DNA of 64,000 bases from Kordia aestuariivivens (GTDB lineage: Bacteria > Bacteroidota > Bacteroidia > Flavobacteriales > Flavobacteriaceae): NCBI RefSeq assembly GCF_014397005.1, contig NZ_JACGWS010000005.1, forward strand, positions 124,001 to 188,000, written 5' to 3'. This document shows, piece after piece, positions 56,201 to 63,820 of this stretch. Under the pieces are notes generated by a model, which worked only from the letters and a program-made list of their open reading frames with translations, was not told the origin of the DNA and did no database searches. The first letter of the stretch is position 1; every line of letters begins with the position of its first letter. The position numbers were made by a program, and so were the translations under genes.

Positions 56201-56252
56201 TGAAGTTTCAGATGGAAACAAAACACTAACCAAGAAATTTATTAGACAATAG
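50202..56252 (+). CDS. Secreted multidomain protein: N-formylglutamate amidohydrolase-like, Fn3, GEVED, 11 Ig-like repeats, T9SS sorting domain
   Basis: 2016 residues. Signal peptide (KKILHLVVLCLFASYLNA), then a catalytic-like domain (about 35-360) with SAPHGGVKQSG, GTNERDDNTDILI, NLHRSKLDPNRE and YIDLHGQSH, resembling the N-formylglutamate amidohydrolase fold with plausible metal ligands. An Fn3 domain (about 440-527) and a GEVED domain (about 537-675) follow. Then come 11 tandem Ig-like (DUF5011-type) repeats of ~81 residues (PVITLNGNATINLNVGDSYTESGATATDNLDGN), two ~170-residue repeats resembling MAM/jelly-roll domains (about 1573-1917) and a type A T9SS sorting domain (LTLFPNPVRGNILNIKLDR...GVYFIEVSDG). 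Likely a long cell-surface stalk carrying a hydrolytic head; substrate unknown. Confidence 0.87.
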   Translation: MKKILHLVVLCLFASYLNAQTPGVSIFYEQTSGDTRNYIEYIPGNLPIIISAPHGGVKQSGQTIGGVFYPDNDSSLPDRSCGTNERDDNTDILIREIQKEIFALTGCYAHVIINNLHRSKLDPNREINEATCGNSNATDHWNAFHGFLDQASASVESNWGKGVYIDLHGQSHSVPRIEAGYNITAAELNASDLNATNIINKSTIRNLVTNNLNSFTHEELIRGDSSIGELFQNAAGTFYANQNYPGCGQNGTNGYRAVPSATNNGGGTCDDTRPNGNAYFDGDFYNNRRHGSGSGTSDGTGGAGNIDGIMTEVNRRVRDLGTYNGQVYDTRPQTLVPFAKDYAAVLLEFINTHYNNYAQFSYAANSYALSDTNPSPTISGVNGGTFAAPAGLVINATTGEINASSSLPGNYTVTYSVGTCGYFSSNQNITIVNIATPDLEAPTIPANLIASNTTETTTDLSWSSSLDNINVVNYNVYQNGTFREASTLTNYAVTGLSPNTTYTFRMTALDAAGNESASSNEVTITTLENIVPLNYCASASTNVNDEFISRVQLGAIDNASDARFYSDFTNISTDLIKNEQHTITVTPTWTGTVYNEAYSVWIDYNKDGDFTDVGEQVWTQGNTQATPVSGTFTIPATATDGATRMRVSMKYNAIPTVCETFTYGEVEDYTVNIISADPDTTAPIITLNGNATINLNVGDSYTESGATATDNLDGNLTSSIIISGTVNTASAGTYTVRYNVSDAAGNAAIEVVRTITVLADTTIPVITLNGNATINLNVGDSYTESGATATDNLDGNLTPNIIISGSVNTASAGTYTVRYNVSDAAGNAAIEVVRTVNVIADTTIPVITLNGNATINLNVGDFYTELGATATDNLDGNITPNIIISGNVNTAVAGTYLVSYNVNDSAGNAAIEVVRTINVLADTIIPVITLNGNATINLNVGDSYTESGATATDNLDGNITSNIIISGTVNTASAGTYSVRYNVNDAAGNAAIEVVRTVNVIADTTIPVITLNGNATINLNVGDSYTELGATATDNLDGNLTPNIIISANVNTAVAGTYTVRYNVNDAAGNAAIEVVRTVNVIADTIIPVITLNGNASINLNIGDFYTELGATATDNLDGNITPNIIISGNVNTAVAGTYLVSYNVNDSAGNAAIEVVRTINVLADTIIPVITLNGNTTINLNVGDSYTESGATATDNLDGNLTSSIIISGNVNTTSAGTYTVRYNVNDSAGNAAIEVVRTVNVIADTIIPVITLNGNASINLNIGDFYTELGATATDNLDGNITSNIIISGTVNTASAGTYTVRYNVNDSAGNAAIEVVRTVNVIANTTIPVITLNGNATINLNVGDSYTESGATATDNLDGNITSNIIISGTVNTASAGTYTVRYNVSDAAGNAAIEVTRTVNVFADTTIPVITLNGNATLNLNVGDSYTESGATATDNLDGNITPNIIISGIVNTASAGTYSVRYNVNDAAGNAAIEVVRTVNVIADTIIPVITLNGNATINLNVGDSYTESGATATDNLDGNLTPNIIISGTVNTASAGTYSVRYNVSDAAGNAAIEVVRTVNVNEVSIGCNNGINTFPYTEGFENTLGGWTQSSADDIDWTLDADGTPSNGTGPTSAIEGNFYIYVEASGNGTGYPDKQAILTSPCFDLGALTEATFSFNYHMYGTDMGSLAVEISEDDGATWAAIWNQTGNQGNAWQTAIIDISGYTGSNIQLRFNRITGSTWQADIAIDNVSLTDEEVIVEGCSGGIGSYPYAQSYENTLGDWTQSTADDINWTVDANGTPSSGTGPSNAAAGNFYIFVEASGNGTGYPNKQAVINSPCYDLTNEISAEFSFSYHMFGAADMGTIAVEASNDNGLSWTTLWSESGNKGNSWFNVILDISQYVGGSVQLRFNRITGSTWQADIAIDNIVLKTALAARQESTQTKNPDDATVTDFGMANTLTLFPNPVRGNILNIKLDRGNVTAYRIINLYGQAVLAGTESNQINVDKLQSGVYFIEVSDGNKTLTKKFIRQ

Positions 56253-56274
56253 AGATCAAACAATTAATCATACT

Positions 56275-56310
56275 AAAAAGCCCGATACATATCATGTATC
56301 GGGCTTTTTC
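56275..56310. terminator. Bidirectional terminator between the giant protein and ExbD genes
   Basis: A long stem AAAAAGCCCGATACAT / ATGTATCGGGCTTTTT (56275-56290 with 56294-56309; loop ATC), flanked by A and T runs, between convergent genes; serves both. Confidence 0.95.
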
Positions 56311-56313
56311 TTA

Positions 56314-56874
56314 TTATTTCACATCAGCTTCAGAAATCCGAAACGGATACGAATCTTGTAAAATTTTCAATTCTTCTTCGGTTAAATTATCCACACTTTT
56401 ATTGAATTTTGTTTTGCTCAATTCCTCACGCAATTCGTAATATGCGCCAGTCAATTCGTTTTGAACACCAATATAACGATCGTACGAAGCCTCTCGATCA
56501 GTATGAATTGAAATAATAGCTTTCTGAGGATTATCTGATAGGGTTTCTTTTTTTACTCCATTGCAATAATCACACGATTCATCGCCATTATTGTCAATAA
56601 AAGCTTTTACATTTTCACGAAGTTCCTCAATAGTAATCGTTTCGTTGTTTGCCATCAATTCGTTATTTCTGTTCAATTGAATGGTAAAAATGTTCTTTTT
56701 TGCAACATCCGAGCTGCAATCTACACCAACGGGACAAGGTTTGGGAATCACACTTTTAATTCCTTCGTCTTCTTCGAACGTAGTCGTTACTAAAAAAAAG
56801 ATCAATAATAGAAACGCAATATCGGCCATAGAGCCTGCATTTACGCCGGAAATGGTATTTCTGGACATTTTCAT
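56314..56874 (-). CDS. ExbD/TolR-family biopolymer transporter
   Basis: 186 residues. Cytoplasmic start, one membrane helix containing the functional aspartate (SMADIAFLLLIFFLVTTTF), then the periplasmic domain. Family members use the proton motive force with ExbB to energise TonB. No ExbB or TonB gene is next to it, so partners must be elsewhere. The Cys-rich insert (CPVGVDCSSD, DESCDYCNG) is typical of the flavobacterial version. Confidence 0.9.
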   Translation of the reverse strand: MKMSRNTISGVNAGSMADIAFLLLIFFLVTTTFEEDEGIKSVIPKPCPVGVDCSSDVAKKNIFTIQLNRNNELMANNETITIEELRENVKAFIDNNGDESCDYCNGVKKETLSDNPQKAIISIHTDREASYDRYIGVQNELTGAYYELREELSKTKFNKSVDNLTEEELKILQDSYPFRISEADVK

Positions 56875-57088
56875 AATAATTCGGTTTTAATGTTAATGAA
56901 ATGTTAACATCAAAAGTGATACCAAAAAATATAATGAAAACTACTGTGTTTCATCATTTAATGAATAATCCTTCATACTCGAAATTCATAAATTACGAGA
57001 ACAAAACTATTTTTTGATGGATGAATAATTTTTTTTTAAAATAGCTTACAAGTAAATTAGAGAATAATTAATCACAAAAAGTATCATT

Positions 57089-57271
57089 ATGAAAAGTAAG
57101 AGCTTAAAGAAAATGTCTTTGAATAAAAGATCGATTTCTGCATTAATGCAAGACGAAGTAACAGGAGGAAAAACAACAGTTATTATTAACGTTCCACCGC
57201 CGACAACATTTTGTACAACTTGGTGTGCAGATACGGTTGATGATTATTCTTGTCAATGTACAATTGCATAA
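57089..57271 (+). CDS. GG-leader Cys-rich peptide, class I lanthipeptide-type precursor
   Basis: 60 residues. Leader MKSKSLKKMSLNKRSISAL... has L-x-L-N-K-x-x-I-S-x-L and ends in VTGG. The core (KTTVIINVPPPTTFCTTWC...) carries four Cys and seven Thr, ideal for thioether rings. Its terminator matches that of the peptide at 57435. No modification genes in the window. Confidence 0.78.
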   Translation: MKSKSLKKMSLNKRSISALMQDEVTGGKTTVIINVPPPTTFCTTWCADTVDDYSCQCTIA

Positions 57272-57275
57272 TGAG

Positions 57276-57306
57276 TATCAAGCGAGTTTCGGCTCGCTTT
57301 TTTTCA
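57276..57306 (+). terminator. Terminator of peptide 57089
   Basis: AGCGAG-TTTCGG-CTCGCT (57281-57298) then T-rich run; identical hairpin sequence occurs at 57635 and its inverse near 58905. Confidence 0.9.
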
Positions 57307-57434
57307 CCTTGATTTCGTGCCATATTTCTACATATCAATACTGCCTTTCGTTTATAAACCGAAGGATGCTTTCCTAGTATAGCTTCAATTCACAGCCTAT
57401 TTTCGTTTCATTATTAATTTAAAAACTATTAATT

Positions 57435-57614
57435 ATGTTAAAAGACATTTTAAATGTAAATGGAACTGAAAAACTAAGTAAAATAGCACAAACTTCGTTG
57501 CAAGGCGGAAGAGGAGGAAATGGGTGTTACCGAAAATCTGTAGCACCGCCAAGACCCTGTTTGCCAGGATATGCAGCAAGTAATGAGTTGTGTTGTCCGG
57601 TATCTTTTAGTTAA
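57435..57614 (+). CDS. GG-type Cys-rich peptide, putative natural-product precursor
   Basis: 59 residues (MLKDILNVNGTEKLSKIAQT, then SLQGGRGGNGC...). The leader differs from the classical LxLNK pattern and is shorter but ends in QGG like other Bacteroidota precursor families. Core: four Cys including CC, Pro-rich (APPRPCLPGY). It is in tandem with the peptide at 57089 and uses the same terminator hairpin. Confidence 0.7.
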   Translation: MLKDILNVNGTEKLSKIAQTSLQGGRGGNGCYRKSVAPPRPCLPGYAASNELCCPVSFS

Positions 57615-57627
57615 TAAAATACCTTAA

Positions 57628-57657
57628 GATATCAAGCGAGTTTCGGCTCGCTTTTTT
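57628..57657 (+). terminator. Terminator of peptide 57435
   Basis: AGCGAG-TTTCGG-CTCGCT (57635-57652) and T run, a copy of the hairpin at 57281. Confidence 0.9.
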
Positions 57658-57692
57658 AATAAAATCTAATAGTCAATAGAAGCTATATACGT

Positions 57693-58829
57693 TTAGAATA
57701 GATTGCCAAAGAAATTAGAAATACTTGAAAGTGAATCAGAAATACTTCTAACTGCGCCTAAATCACTATCCATTCCTTTCAAAACAATATACATTACAAA
57801 AAGTGCATACAGTGTAATTAATAAATATCCATGCGACTTCCGAATGGTTTTGGGAACCAAGTAAATAAAGAAAGCTACAATTGTAATAAGCAACAATAGC
57901 ACACGCAATTGCCCAACATTTTCCAAGGTTTCAGGACTCATATAAATAGGACCGTAAATCAACGTAAAAAGGAATAACGGGAAACCGAGTGCAAAGCAAA
58001 TATCAAAAATATTACTTCCTAATGCGTTGGCTACGGCATCATCATAGTTTCCTTTCATCGCATCTTTCCATGAAATAATCGTGTCAGGAACACTGGTAGC
58101 GGCAGAAGCTAAGACTACGGACACAAAGTAAATTGGCATTCCGATGGCTTGTCCAAATTGTTCACAAGCTTCTACAAGCCAATAACAGGCAATTGCAATA
58201 AAAAACACGGAAAGCAACATTAAAATCCATGCTCTTTTTAAATTTATTCTTTTATCACCTAAGACAGTCGTTGCCAAATCACCTTTAAAAAAAGCAATAG
58301 TTCGGTTTCCACCATTAGCTTCAGCTTCGTAGCCGTTAGCTACAATTCCCCGACCTTGTGTCGATAGCATATATACAATATAAACCACATACAAAAGCAT
58401 CAATGTTAAACCGTGATACCAATCTAATTCGGTGACTGTAATCAACAATATCAATACAATTTCACATAGTATAAGCGAAATTCCATCACGTTTAATGACT
58501 TTTTTAGACACTTTAATTCTACTCACAATTCCTTTTCCAATCACAGCCATAATGACCACTGCGGGAATAATCATTGCATTAAAAACGGCACTTCCAGCAG
58601 TCGTACCCACACCTCCAGAAAAACCATCGCTATCTTTCAATACAAACAAGAAAAACAAGGTCGTAAACAATTCGGGTAAACTACTTCCAATCGCATTAAT
58701 CGTAGCACCTTTAACGCCATCTTTCATGTTTTTTCCTAAAAAATCGGAAGCCATTTCAAAGCCATCACACGCACGCCAAATTACGATACAGGTAATAATA
58801 ATTAAGCCTAATGCAGAAACTATTGCCAT
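57693..58829 (-). CDS. Ca2+/Na+ antiporter (CaCA family)
   Basis: 378 residues, about ten membrane helices. The two alpha-repeats are visible: NAIGSSLPELFTTLFFLF (first) and LASAATSVPDTIISWKDAMKG...NALGSNIFDICFALG (second), which form the ion site of sodium/calcium exchangers. It expels Ca2+ against Na+ or H+. Slightly long first loop; otherwise full length. It lies between two sets of GG peptides, with no obvious functional link. Confidence 0.9.
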   Translation of the reverse strand: MAIVSALGLIIITCIVIWRACDGFEMASDFLGKNMKDGVKGATINAIGSSLPELFTTLFFLFVLKDSDGFSGGVGTTAGSAVFNAMIIPAVVIMAVIGKGIVSRIKVSKKVIKRDGISLILCEIVLILLITVTELDWYHGLTLMLLYVVYIVYMLSTQGRGIVANGYEAEANGGNRTIAFFKGDLATTVLGDKRINLKRAWILMLLSVFFIAIACYWLVEACEQFGQAIGMPIYFVSVVLASAATSVPDTIISWKDAMKGNYDDAVANALGSNIFDICFALGFPLFLFTLIYGPIYMSPETLENVGQLRVLLLLITIVAFFIYLVPKTIRKSHGYLLITLYALFVMYIVLKGMDSDLGAVRSISDSLSSISNFFGNLF

Positions 58830-58889
58830 TCAAAAATCTTTAAGTCACAAAACTAAAGATTTCAATAGACATTCTATAATTTAAGAGTA

Positions 58890-58930
58890 GAATAAAAAAG
58901 AAGCGTAAAGCGAGCCAAAACTCGCTTTAC
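58890..58930 (-). terminator. Terminator of the minus-strand peptide
   Basis: On the minus strand: GTAAAGCGAG / CTCGCTTTAC (58921-58930 with 58905-58914, loop TTTTGG), then a T-rich run (58891-58900 read in reverse). Same AGCGAG/CTCGCT core as the two other peptide terminators. Confidence 0.88.
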
Positions 58931-58939
58931 CACTTATAC

Positions 58940-59152
58940 TTATATTATAGTACAACAATCTACAAACAATTCGGTTTGTGATATAGGTTCATAAGGGCAT
59001 GCGCCAAGTGTTTTACAGCCATCGGCTAGTGTATTGTCAGGACAATCTTTTACATCAGCAGTTATAGCTGCGCCACCAGAAAGGCTGCGATTCTTGAAAT
59101 TACTAACTACGTTTTTGTTCAGTTGTAAATTCTTTAAATTCTTTTTTTTCAT
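58940..59152 (-). CDS. GG-leader Cys-rich peptide, class I lanthipeptide-type precursor
   Basis: 70 residues. MKKKNLKNLQLNKNVVSNFK is a clear leader (L-x-L-N-K-x-x-V-S), ending in SLSGG; the core has five Cys (CPDNT, GCK, ACP, CC) and several Thr/Ser. It is encoded opposite to the other two peptides of this cluster. Confidence 0.78.
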   Translation of the reverse strand: MKKKNLKNLQLNKNVVSNFKNRSLSGGAAITADVKDCPDNTLADGCKTLGACPYEPISQTELFVDCCTII

Positions 59153-59296
59153 ATCAAATGATTTTTATGATTAATACTATTATGAAGTTTAAAGTATCAT
59201 GTTCTGTTACCCAAAACAAATTAATGATCCATTAGACTTCTACATGCTAGAAGGAAATATTTCATATATTTAGCCAAACTATAGTAACAAACCAAT

Positions 59297-59752
59297 ATGA
59301 GAAACAACTTTTCCCCAAAAACGTATTTGCATAATTTCAAATTTTTATTTTTAGCAACAACACTCCTCATTTTTGGTTGTTCAGATGATGATTCAGAACC
59401 AACAACTCCGGCTACGATTACCGTTGGCGTATTTCTTATAAACGGAACCACCTATACAGACACAAATAAAGATCTCATTTTCACCACTGGCGAAGCGTGT
59501 CAATCATGGAGCCGTACTGCTCAAGCGGATGTTCATTCAACCGGATCTCACGATCACTTCAATGCAGCTAGAAATGTAACGTACGATCCTGCATCAGGGA
59601 CAATTACATGGATAGAATATGGACCAGAAACAACGCAAGCAGCAATTGATGTTACCTGTGAAGCAGGCGTAGATGGTGCACCAAAAATTGCCAATAAAAC
59701 AGACTATTCTGCAGATAAAAACTTCTTTTTACAAATTAAATTGGTAGAATAG
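59297..59752 (+). CDS. Putative lipoprotein of unknown function
   Basis: 151 residues. Signal and lipobox (FKFLFLATTLLIFGC) predict an N-terminal lipid anchor. The mature part begins with acidic SDDDSEPTT and contains two Cys (GEACQSW, VTCEAG) and an LNAARN-like segment HDHFNAARN; a domain of unknown type, found as single lipoproteins in Flavobacteria. No catalytic motif seen. Confidence 0.7.
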   Translation: MRNNFSPKTYLHNFKFLFLATTLLIFGCSDDDSEPTTPATITVGVFLINGTTYTDTNKDLIFTTGEACQSWSRTAQADVHSTGSHDHFNAARNVTYDPASGTITWIEYGPETTQAAIDVTCEAGVDGAPKIANKTDYSADKNFFLQIKLVE

Positions 59753-59758
59753 TTTCTC

Positions 59759-60448
59759 TTATGGCAAATTCCATTTAAATCGTTTAGCAATCTCTTGCCA
59801 ATCTTTTGGGAAAGGACAATTAATAACAATTGCTTTTTCTAAAAAAGGATGCTGAAACGATAGAGAAGTAGCGTGTAAAAATAAGTTTGACATTTTAAAT
59901 TCAGTTTGAAACATTCGATTGTGAAATCGATCGCCGTATTTTGGATCGCCAATTAATGGATGATTTATTTTGTTTAAATGTACACGCAATTGATGCATGC
60001 GACCCGTTTTTGGAAGTAACTTTATCAAACTATACCGCGATTCTGGAAACGGTTGTACCGGAATTGGCAGAGTTACATTCGCAACGGTTTCAAAATGTGT
60101 CAATGCCGTTTTATGCACTTTCGCATCACGACCTTTTACAGGAGAATCAATAACGCCACTTTTAGGCGGAAATCCTCTCACAATGCCATAATACACTTTT
60201 TGAATCTGATCTGACGTAAACAACGCTTGAAATGGCGCTACAAAGGCTTTCTCTTTCGCGCAAAGCACAATTCCTGAAGTCTTTCTATCCAACCGATGAA
60301 TCGGGAAATATTGTTTTTCATACTTTTCTTGAAGCAAACTCACCAAGGTTTGTTCATCAGACTGATTTCGCGCCATCAACGAATGATGCACCAACATATT
60401 ATTGGGTTTTGCCACCGCAATTACAAAATCGTCTTCGTATAAAATCAT
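59759..60448 (-). CDS. RluA/TruC-like pseudouridine synthase
   Basis: 229 residues from ATG 60448 (MILYEDDFVIAVAKP); upstream in-frame codons add a non-family stretch. The catalytic motif HRLDRKTSGIVL has the conserved Asp; RMHQLRVHL and HPLIGDPKYGD are also diagnostic. Length and the absence of an S4 domain fit TruC (tRNA U65), but the target cannot be fixed from sequence. It overlaps no neighbour and diverges from the SelO gene. Confidence 0.88.
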   Translation of the reverse strand: MILYEDDFVIAVAKPNNMLVHHSLMARNQSDEQTLVSLLQEKYEKQYFPIHRLDRKTSGIVLCAKEKAFVAPFQALFTSDQIQKVYYGIVRGFPPKSGVIDSPVKGRDAKVHKTALTHFETVANVTLPIPVQPFPESRYSLIKLLPKTGRMHQLRVHLNKINHPLIGDPKYGDRFHNRMFQTEFKMSNLFLHATSLSFQHPFLEKAIVINCPFPKDWQEIAKRFKWNLP

Positions 60449-60577
60449 CTGCAAAACTAACAAACTCTCACACAAACCGCATCCTATGTTCAAAAGAATA
60501 ATTGGTATCTTTACGTTTCTATAAAAGAAAATAGTGTCAAACCATTTATTCGACACTAAAAAAAGAAATTGCAACAG

Positions 60578-62140
60578 ATGAAACTCAACATAAAAGATAC
60601 GTTCAATAAAGAATTACCCGCAGATCCAAACAAAAATAATACGCCTCGAAAAGTATTTGAAGCCTGTTATTCGTATGTTACACCACGAATTCCTTCAAAC
60701 CCAAAAATAATTCATGTAGCGGATGAAGTAGCCGAAATGCTCGAATTAGAGCGTGATACGACTTCTGAAGAATTCTTAAACGTATTTACAGGAAAAACAG
60801 TCTATCCAAAAACGGCACCGTACGCAATGTGTTATGGCGGACATCAATTTGGACATTGGGCAGGACAATTGGGCGACGGACGCGCGATCAATTTGGCTGA
60901 AATTCGTGTGAATGGAAAACCGTGGGCATTGCAACTCAAAGGAGCAGGAGAGACGCCGTATTCAAGAACTGCGGACGGTTTGGCGGTTTTACGATCTTCC
61001 ATTCGCGAACATTTATGCAGTGAAGCCATGCATTATTTAGGCGTTCCGACAACACGATCATTATCATTAGCACTAACGGGAGATGAAGTGTTGCGCGATA
61101 TGATGTATGATGGAAACCAGGATTATGAAAAAGGTGCAGTCGTGTGTAGAGTGGCACCGAGTTTCATTCGCTTCGGGAACTTTCAACTCTTAACAGCTCG
61201 AAAAGACATAAAGAATCTTCAAAATTTAACTGATTATACAATTCGCCATTTCCACAAAGACATTCAAACGGAAGGAAAAGAAAAATATATTGCATTCTTT
61301 CAAAAAGTAGTCAATGCATCGCTAGAAATGGTCTTGCATTGGCAACGTGTCGGATTTGTACATGGTGTGATGAATACCGATAATATGTCCATTCTTGGAT
61401 TAACCATTGATTACGGACCTTACGGTTGGTTAGAAGGTTATGATCCAAATTGGACACCAAATACAACCGACAGTCAACATCATCGCTATGCGTTTGGAAA
61501 TCAACCAGGCATTGTGCTTTGGAACTTAGTTCAGTTGGCAAATGCACTATTTCCATTGATAGAAGACGCAAAACCATTGGAAGCTATTTTAGAAAGTTAT
61601 CAAACTAATTTTGACAAGAAATATGTGGAAATGATGTTTAAAAAAATCGGTCTCGCCGAAATAAAAACGGGCGACGAACAACTCATTGAAGATTTAGAGC
61701 AAAATCTACAATTGACTGAAACCGATATGACCATTTTCTTCCGTGAATTACCACGCATCCAAAAGAAAAATACCCCACAAGAAGCTTTTCAAAAAATACA
61801 CAAATCGTTCTACAAACCTATAGGCTTGGCAGGTGCAACAACGGACGCTTGGACGACTTGGTTTACCAAATACATCGATCGTTTGCAAGAAGAAAGCGAT
61901 AGAGACGAAACACGAAAATTTAAAATGTATGAAGTGAATCCGAAATTTGTATTGCGAAATTACATGGCGCAACTCGCTATTGACGCAGCAGACAAAGGAA
62001 ATTACGAAGTTTTAAACGAATTATACGAAGTTTTAAAACGTCCGTACAATGAACAACCAGAATTTGAAAAATGGTACGCAAAACGTCCCGAATGGGCGCG
62101 AAATAAAGTAGGTTGTTCTATGTTGTCGTGTAGTTCTTGA
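60578..62140 (+). CDS. selO: SelO family protein adenylyltransferase (YdiU)
   Basis: 520 residues from ATG 60578 (MKLNIKDTFNKELP). The pseudokinase core has GDGRAINLAEI, LKGAGETPYSRTADG and HGVMNTDNMSILGLTIDYG. SelO transfers AMP to Ser/Thr/Tyr of client proteins and is linked to redox stress. The C terminus ends CSMLSCSS; many homologues end with a redox-active CxxU/CxxC, here Cys-x3-Cys in this region without selenocysteine. Confidence 0.93.
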   Translation: MKLNIKDTFNKELPADPNKNNTPRKVFEACYSYVTPRIPSNPKIIHVADEVAEMLELERDTTSEEFLNVFTGKTVYPKTAPYAMCYGGHQFGHWAGQLGDGRAINLAEIRVNGKPWALQLKGAGETPYSRTADGLAVLRSSIREHLCSEAMHYLGVPTTRSLSLALTGDEVLRDMMYDGNQDYEKGAVVCRVAPSFIRFGNFQLLTARKDIKNLQNLTDYTIRHFHKDIQTEGKEKYIAFFQKVVNASLEMVLHWQRVGFVHGVMNTDNMSILGLTIDYGPYGWLEGYDPNWTPNTTDSQHHRYAFGNQPGIVLWNLVQLANALFPLIEDAKPLEAILESYQTNFDKKYVEMMFKKIGLAEIKTGDEQLIEDLEQNLQLTETDMTIFFRELPRIQKKNTPQEAFQKIHKSFYKPIGLAGATTDAWTTWFTKYIDRLQEESDRDETRKFKMYEVNPKFVLRNYMAQLAIDAADKGNYEVLNELYEVLKRPYNEQPEFEKWYAKRPEWARNKVGCSMLSCSS

Positions 62141-62602
62141 TAGTTTTCAGTTGACGGTTTTCAGGTCTCAGAAATAATACTTCAGCTCAAGTGATTTTTT
62201 GTCATTGTAAGTCTTTTGATTATAATCGACTAAATTCGGGTTGATGGTTTTTAGGTTTCAGTTGACAGTTCTCAGTTGACGGTTTTCAGTTCAAGCATTA
62301 TTGAAATTAAAATACATTTTGATTGAAAATACTGAGCGTAGCTATCGAGAATACTTTGAAACCAAAATCATATAAATTGAATTTTCGTTAATTAAAAAGA
62401 AATAAAAATACCTTTTACGTTCATTTTTTCTTGATAAAAAACGAACCAAAAAATCAAGCCTGTGTATAGGAAATTGCTGCGCACCATTCACTAGCTAAAC
62501 TGCATGCTTGAAGCTACGCTTCGCAATTCCGTTTGCTAGCTCATTATTTCTGAACACAGTCAAATCAAGTTCTAATAAAATTTTAGTATAAAACACCAAT
62601 AA
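62141..62602. other. Intergenic region with CAGTTGACGGTTTTCAG phrase repeats
   Basis: The phrase TTTTCAGTTGACGGTTTTCAG and shortened forms occur three times (62147-62170, 62240-62265, 62270-62300). Also TGAGCGTAGCTATCGAGAAT (62333-62352). No gene found. Confidence 0.6.
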
Positions 62603-63820
62603 ATGAAAAGCACAAAACTCCAAATAGCAAACCCACAAGGTCATAAACTCAGCGCATTTTTAGAATTACCAGCGAATCAAAAACCGAATTACTACGCCAT
62701 ATTTGCGCATTGTTTTACATGTAGCAGTACATTAAATGCGGTAAAGAATATTAGTAGAATGCTCACAACGCATGGTTTTGGTGTGGTTCGTTTCGATTTT
62801 ACAGGTTTGGGTCGAAGTGAAGGCGAATTTGCAGAAAGTCACTTTTCAGGAAATGTGTCTGATTTATTAGCGGTTCAGCAATACATGAAAGACAATTACG
62901 AAGCACCGTGTTTGTTGGTCGGACATTCACTTGGTGGCGCTGCAGTATTGGTTGCAGCTTCACAATTGAATGATATAAAAGCAGTGGCTACGATTGGCGC
63001 GCCTGCAAATGTGAGTCATGTAAAACACTTGTTTTCGCATGGCGCTCATGAAATTCCTGAAAACGAGAACGTGCAAGTCAATATTGGCGGTAGACCTTTT
63101 TCTATTAATAAAGAATTTGTGTCTGATTTTGATAAGACAGACTTGCCAAAAATTGTCAAAAACTTACGAAAACCCTTATTAATTCTACATTCGCCGATTG
63201 ATGCCATTGTTGGAATTGATAATGCGAAAGAGTTATACGTAAACGCACATCATCCGAAAAGCTTTGTGTCTTTGGACAACGCAGATCATTTGTTAACCGA
63301 CATTCGTGACAGTCGCTATGCTGGAAATATGATTGGAACTTGGGTGGAACGTTATTTCCCGAAGTTAGAAAACCAAATGTTAGACACCGAAGGCGAACAA
63401 TTGGTGGGTCATTTGAATTTGATGGAAGATAATTTCACTACAAACATTCAAACTAAAAACCATGATATGATTGCCGATGAACCTATTTCTGTTGGTGGCG
63501 ACGATTTTGGACCTTCGCCATACCAATATTTATATGCAGGTTTGGCAGCATGTACTACCATGACTTTAAAAATGTACGCCGATCGAAAACAATGGGATTT
63601 ACAAGAAGTATTTGTTTATATATCGCACAGTAAAAAGAAGAATACCGAATTAAACATTCCGATGGAAAAACCCACACGTATTGATTTCATTACAAAGAAG
63701 TTAAAGTTTGTTGGAAATCTTACCGACGAACAAAAACAACGCTTGAAAGAGATTGCAGCAAAATGCCCTGTGCATAAGACTTTGGCGGGGAATGTTGTTT
63801 TTGAGAGTGAGGTTGTTTAA
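62603..63820 (+). CDS. Alpha/beta hydrolase-OsmC fusion protein
   Basis: 405 residues. N-terminal hydrolase part (about 1-255) with the nucleophile elbow GHSLGG and a late ADHLLTD histidine; C-terminal OsmC domain (about 280-405) with the two redox cysteines in [13 protein letters not shown] and CPVHKTLAG, the peroxidase pair of OsmC/Ohr proteins. The fused form is common in Bacteroidota. Likely reduces organic hydroperoxides; the substrate of the hydrolase half is unknown. Confidence 0.92.
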   Translation: MKSTKLQIANPQGHKLSAFLELPANQKPNYYAIFAHCFTCSSTLNAVKNISRMLTTHGFGVVRFDFTGLGRSEGEFAESHFSGNVSDLLAVQQYMKDNYEAPCLLVGHSLGGAAVLVAASQLNDIKAVATIGAPANVSHVKHLFSHGAHEIPENENVQVNIGGRPFSINKEFVSDFDKTDLPKIVKNLRKPLLILHSPIDAIVGIDNAKELYVNAHHPKSFVSLDNADHLLTDIRDSRYAGNMIGTWVERYFPKLENQMLDTEGEQLVGHLNLMEDNFTTNIQTKNHDMIADEPISVGGDDFGPSPYQYLYAGLAACTTMTLKMYADRKQWDLQEVFVYISHSKKKNTELNIPMEKPTRIDFITKKLKFVGNLTDEQKQRLKEIAAKCPVHKTLAGNVVFESEVV

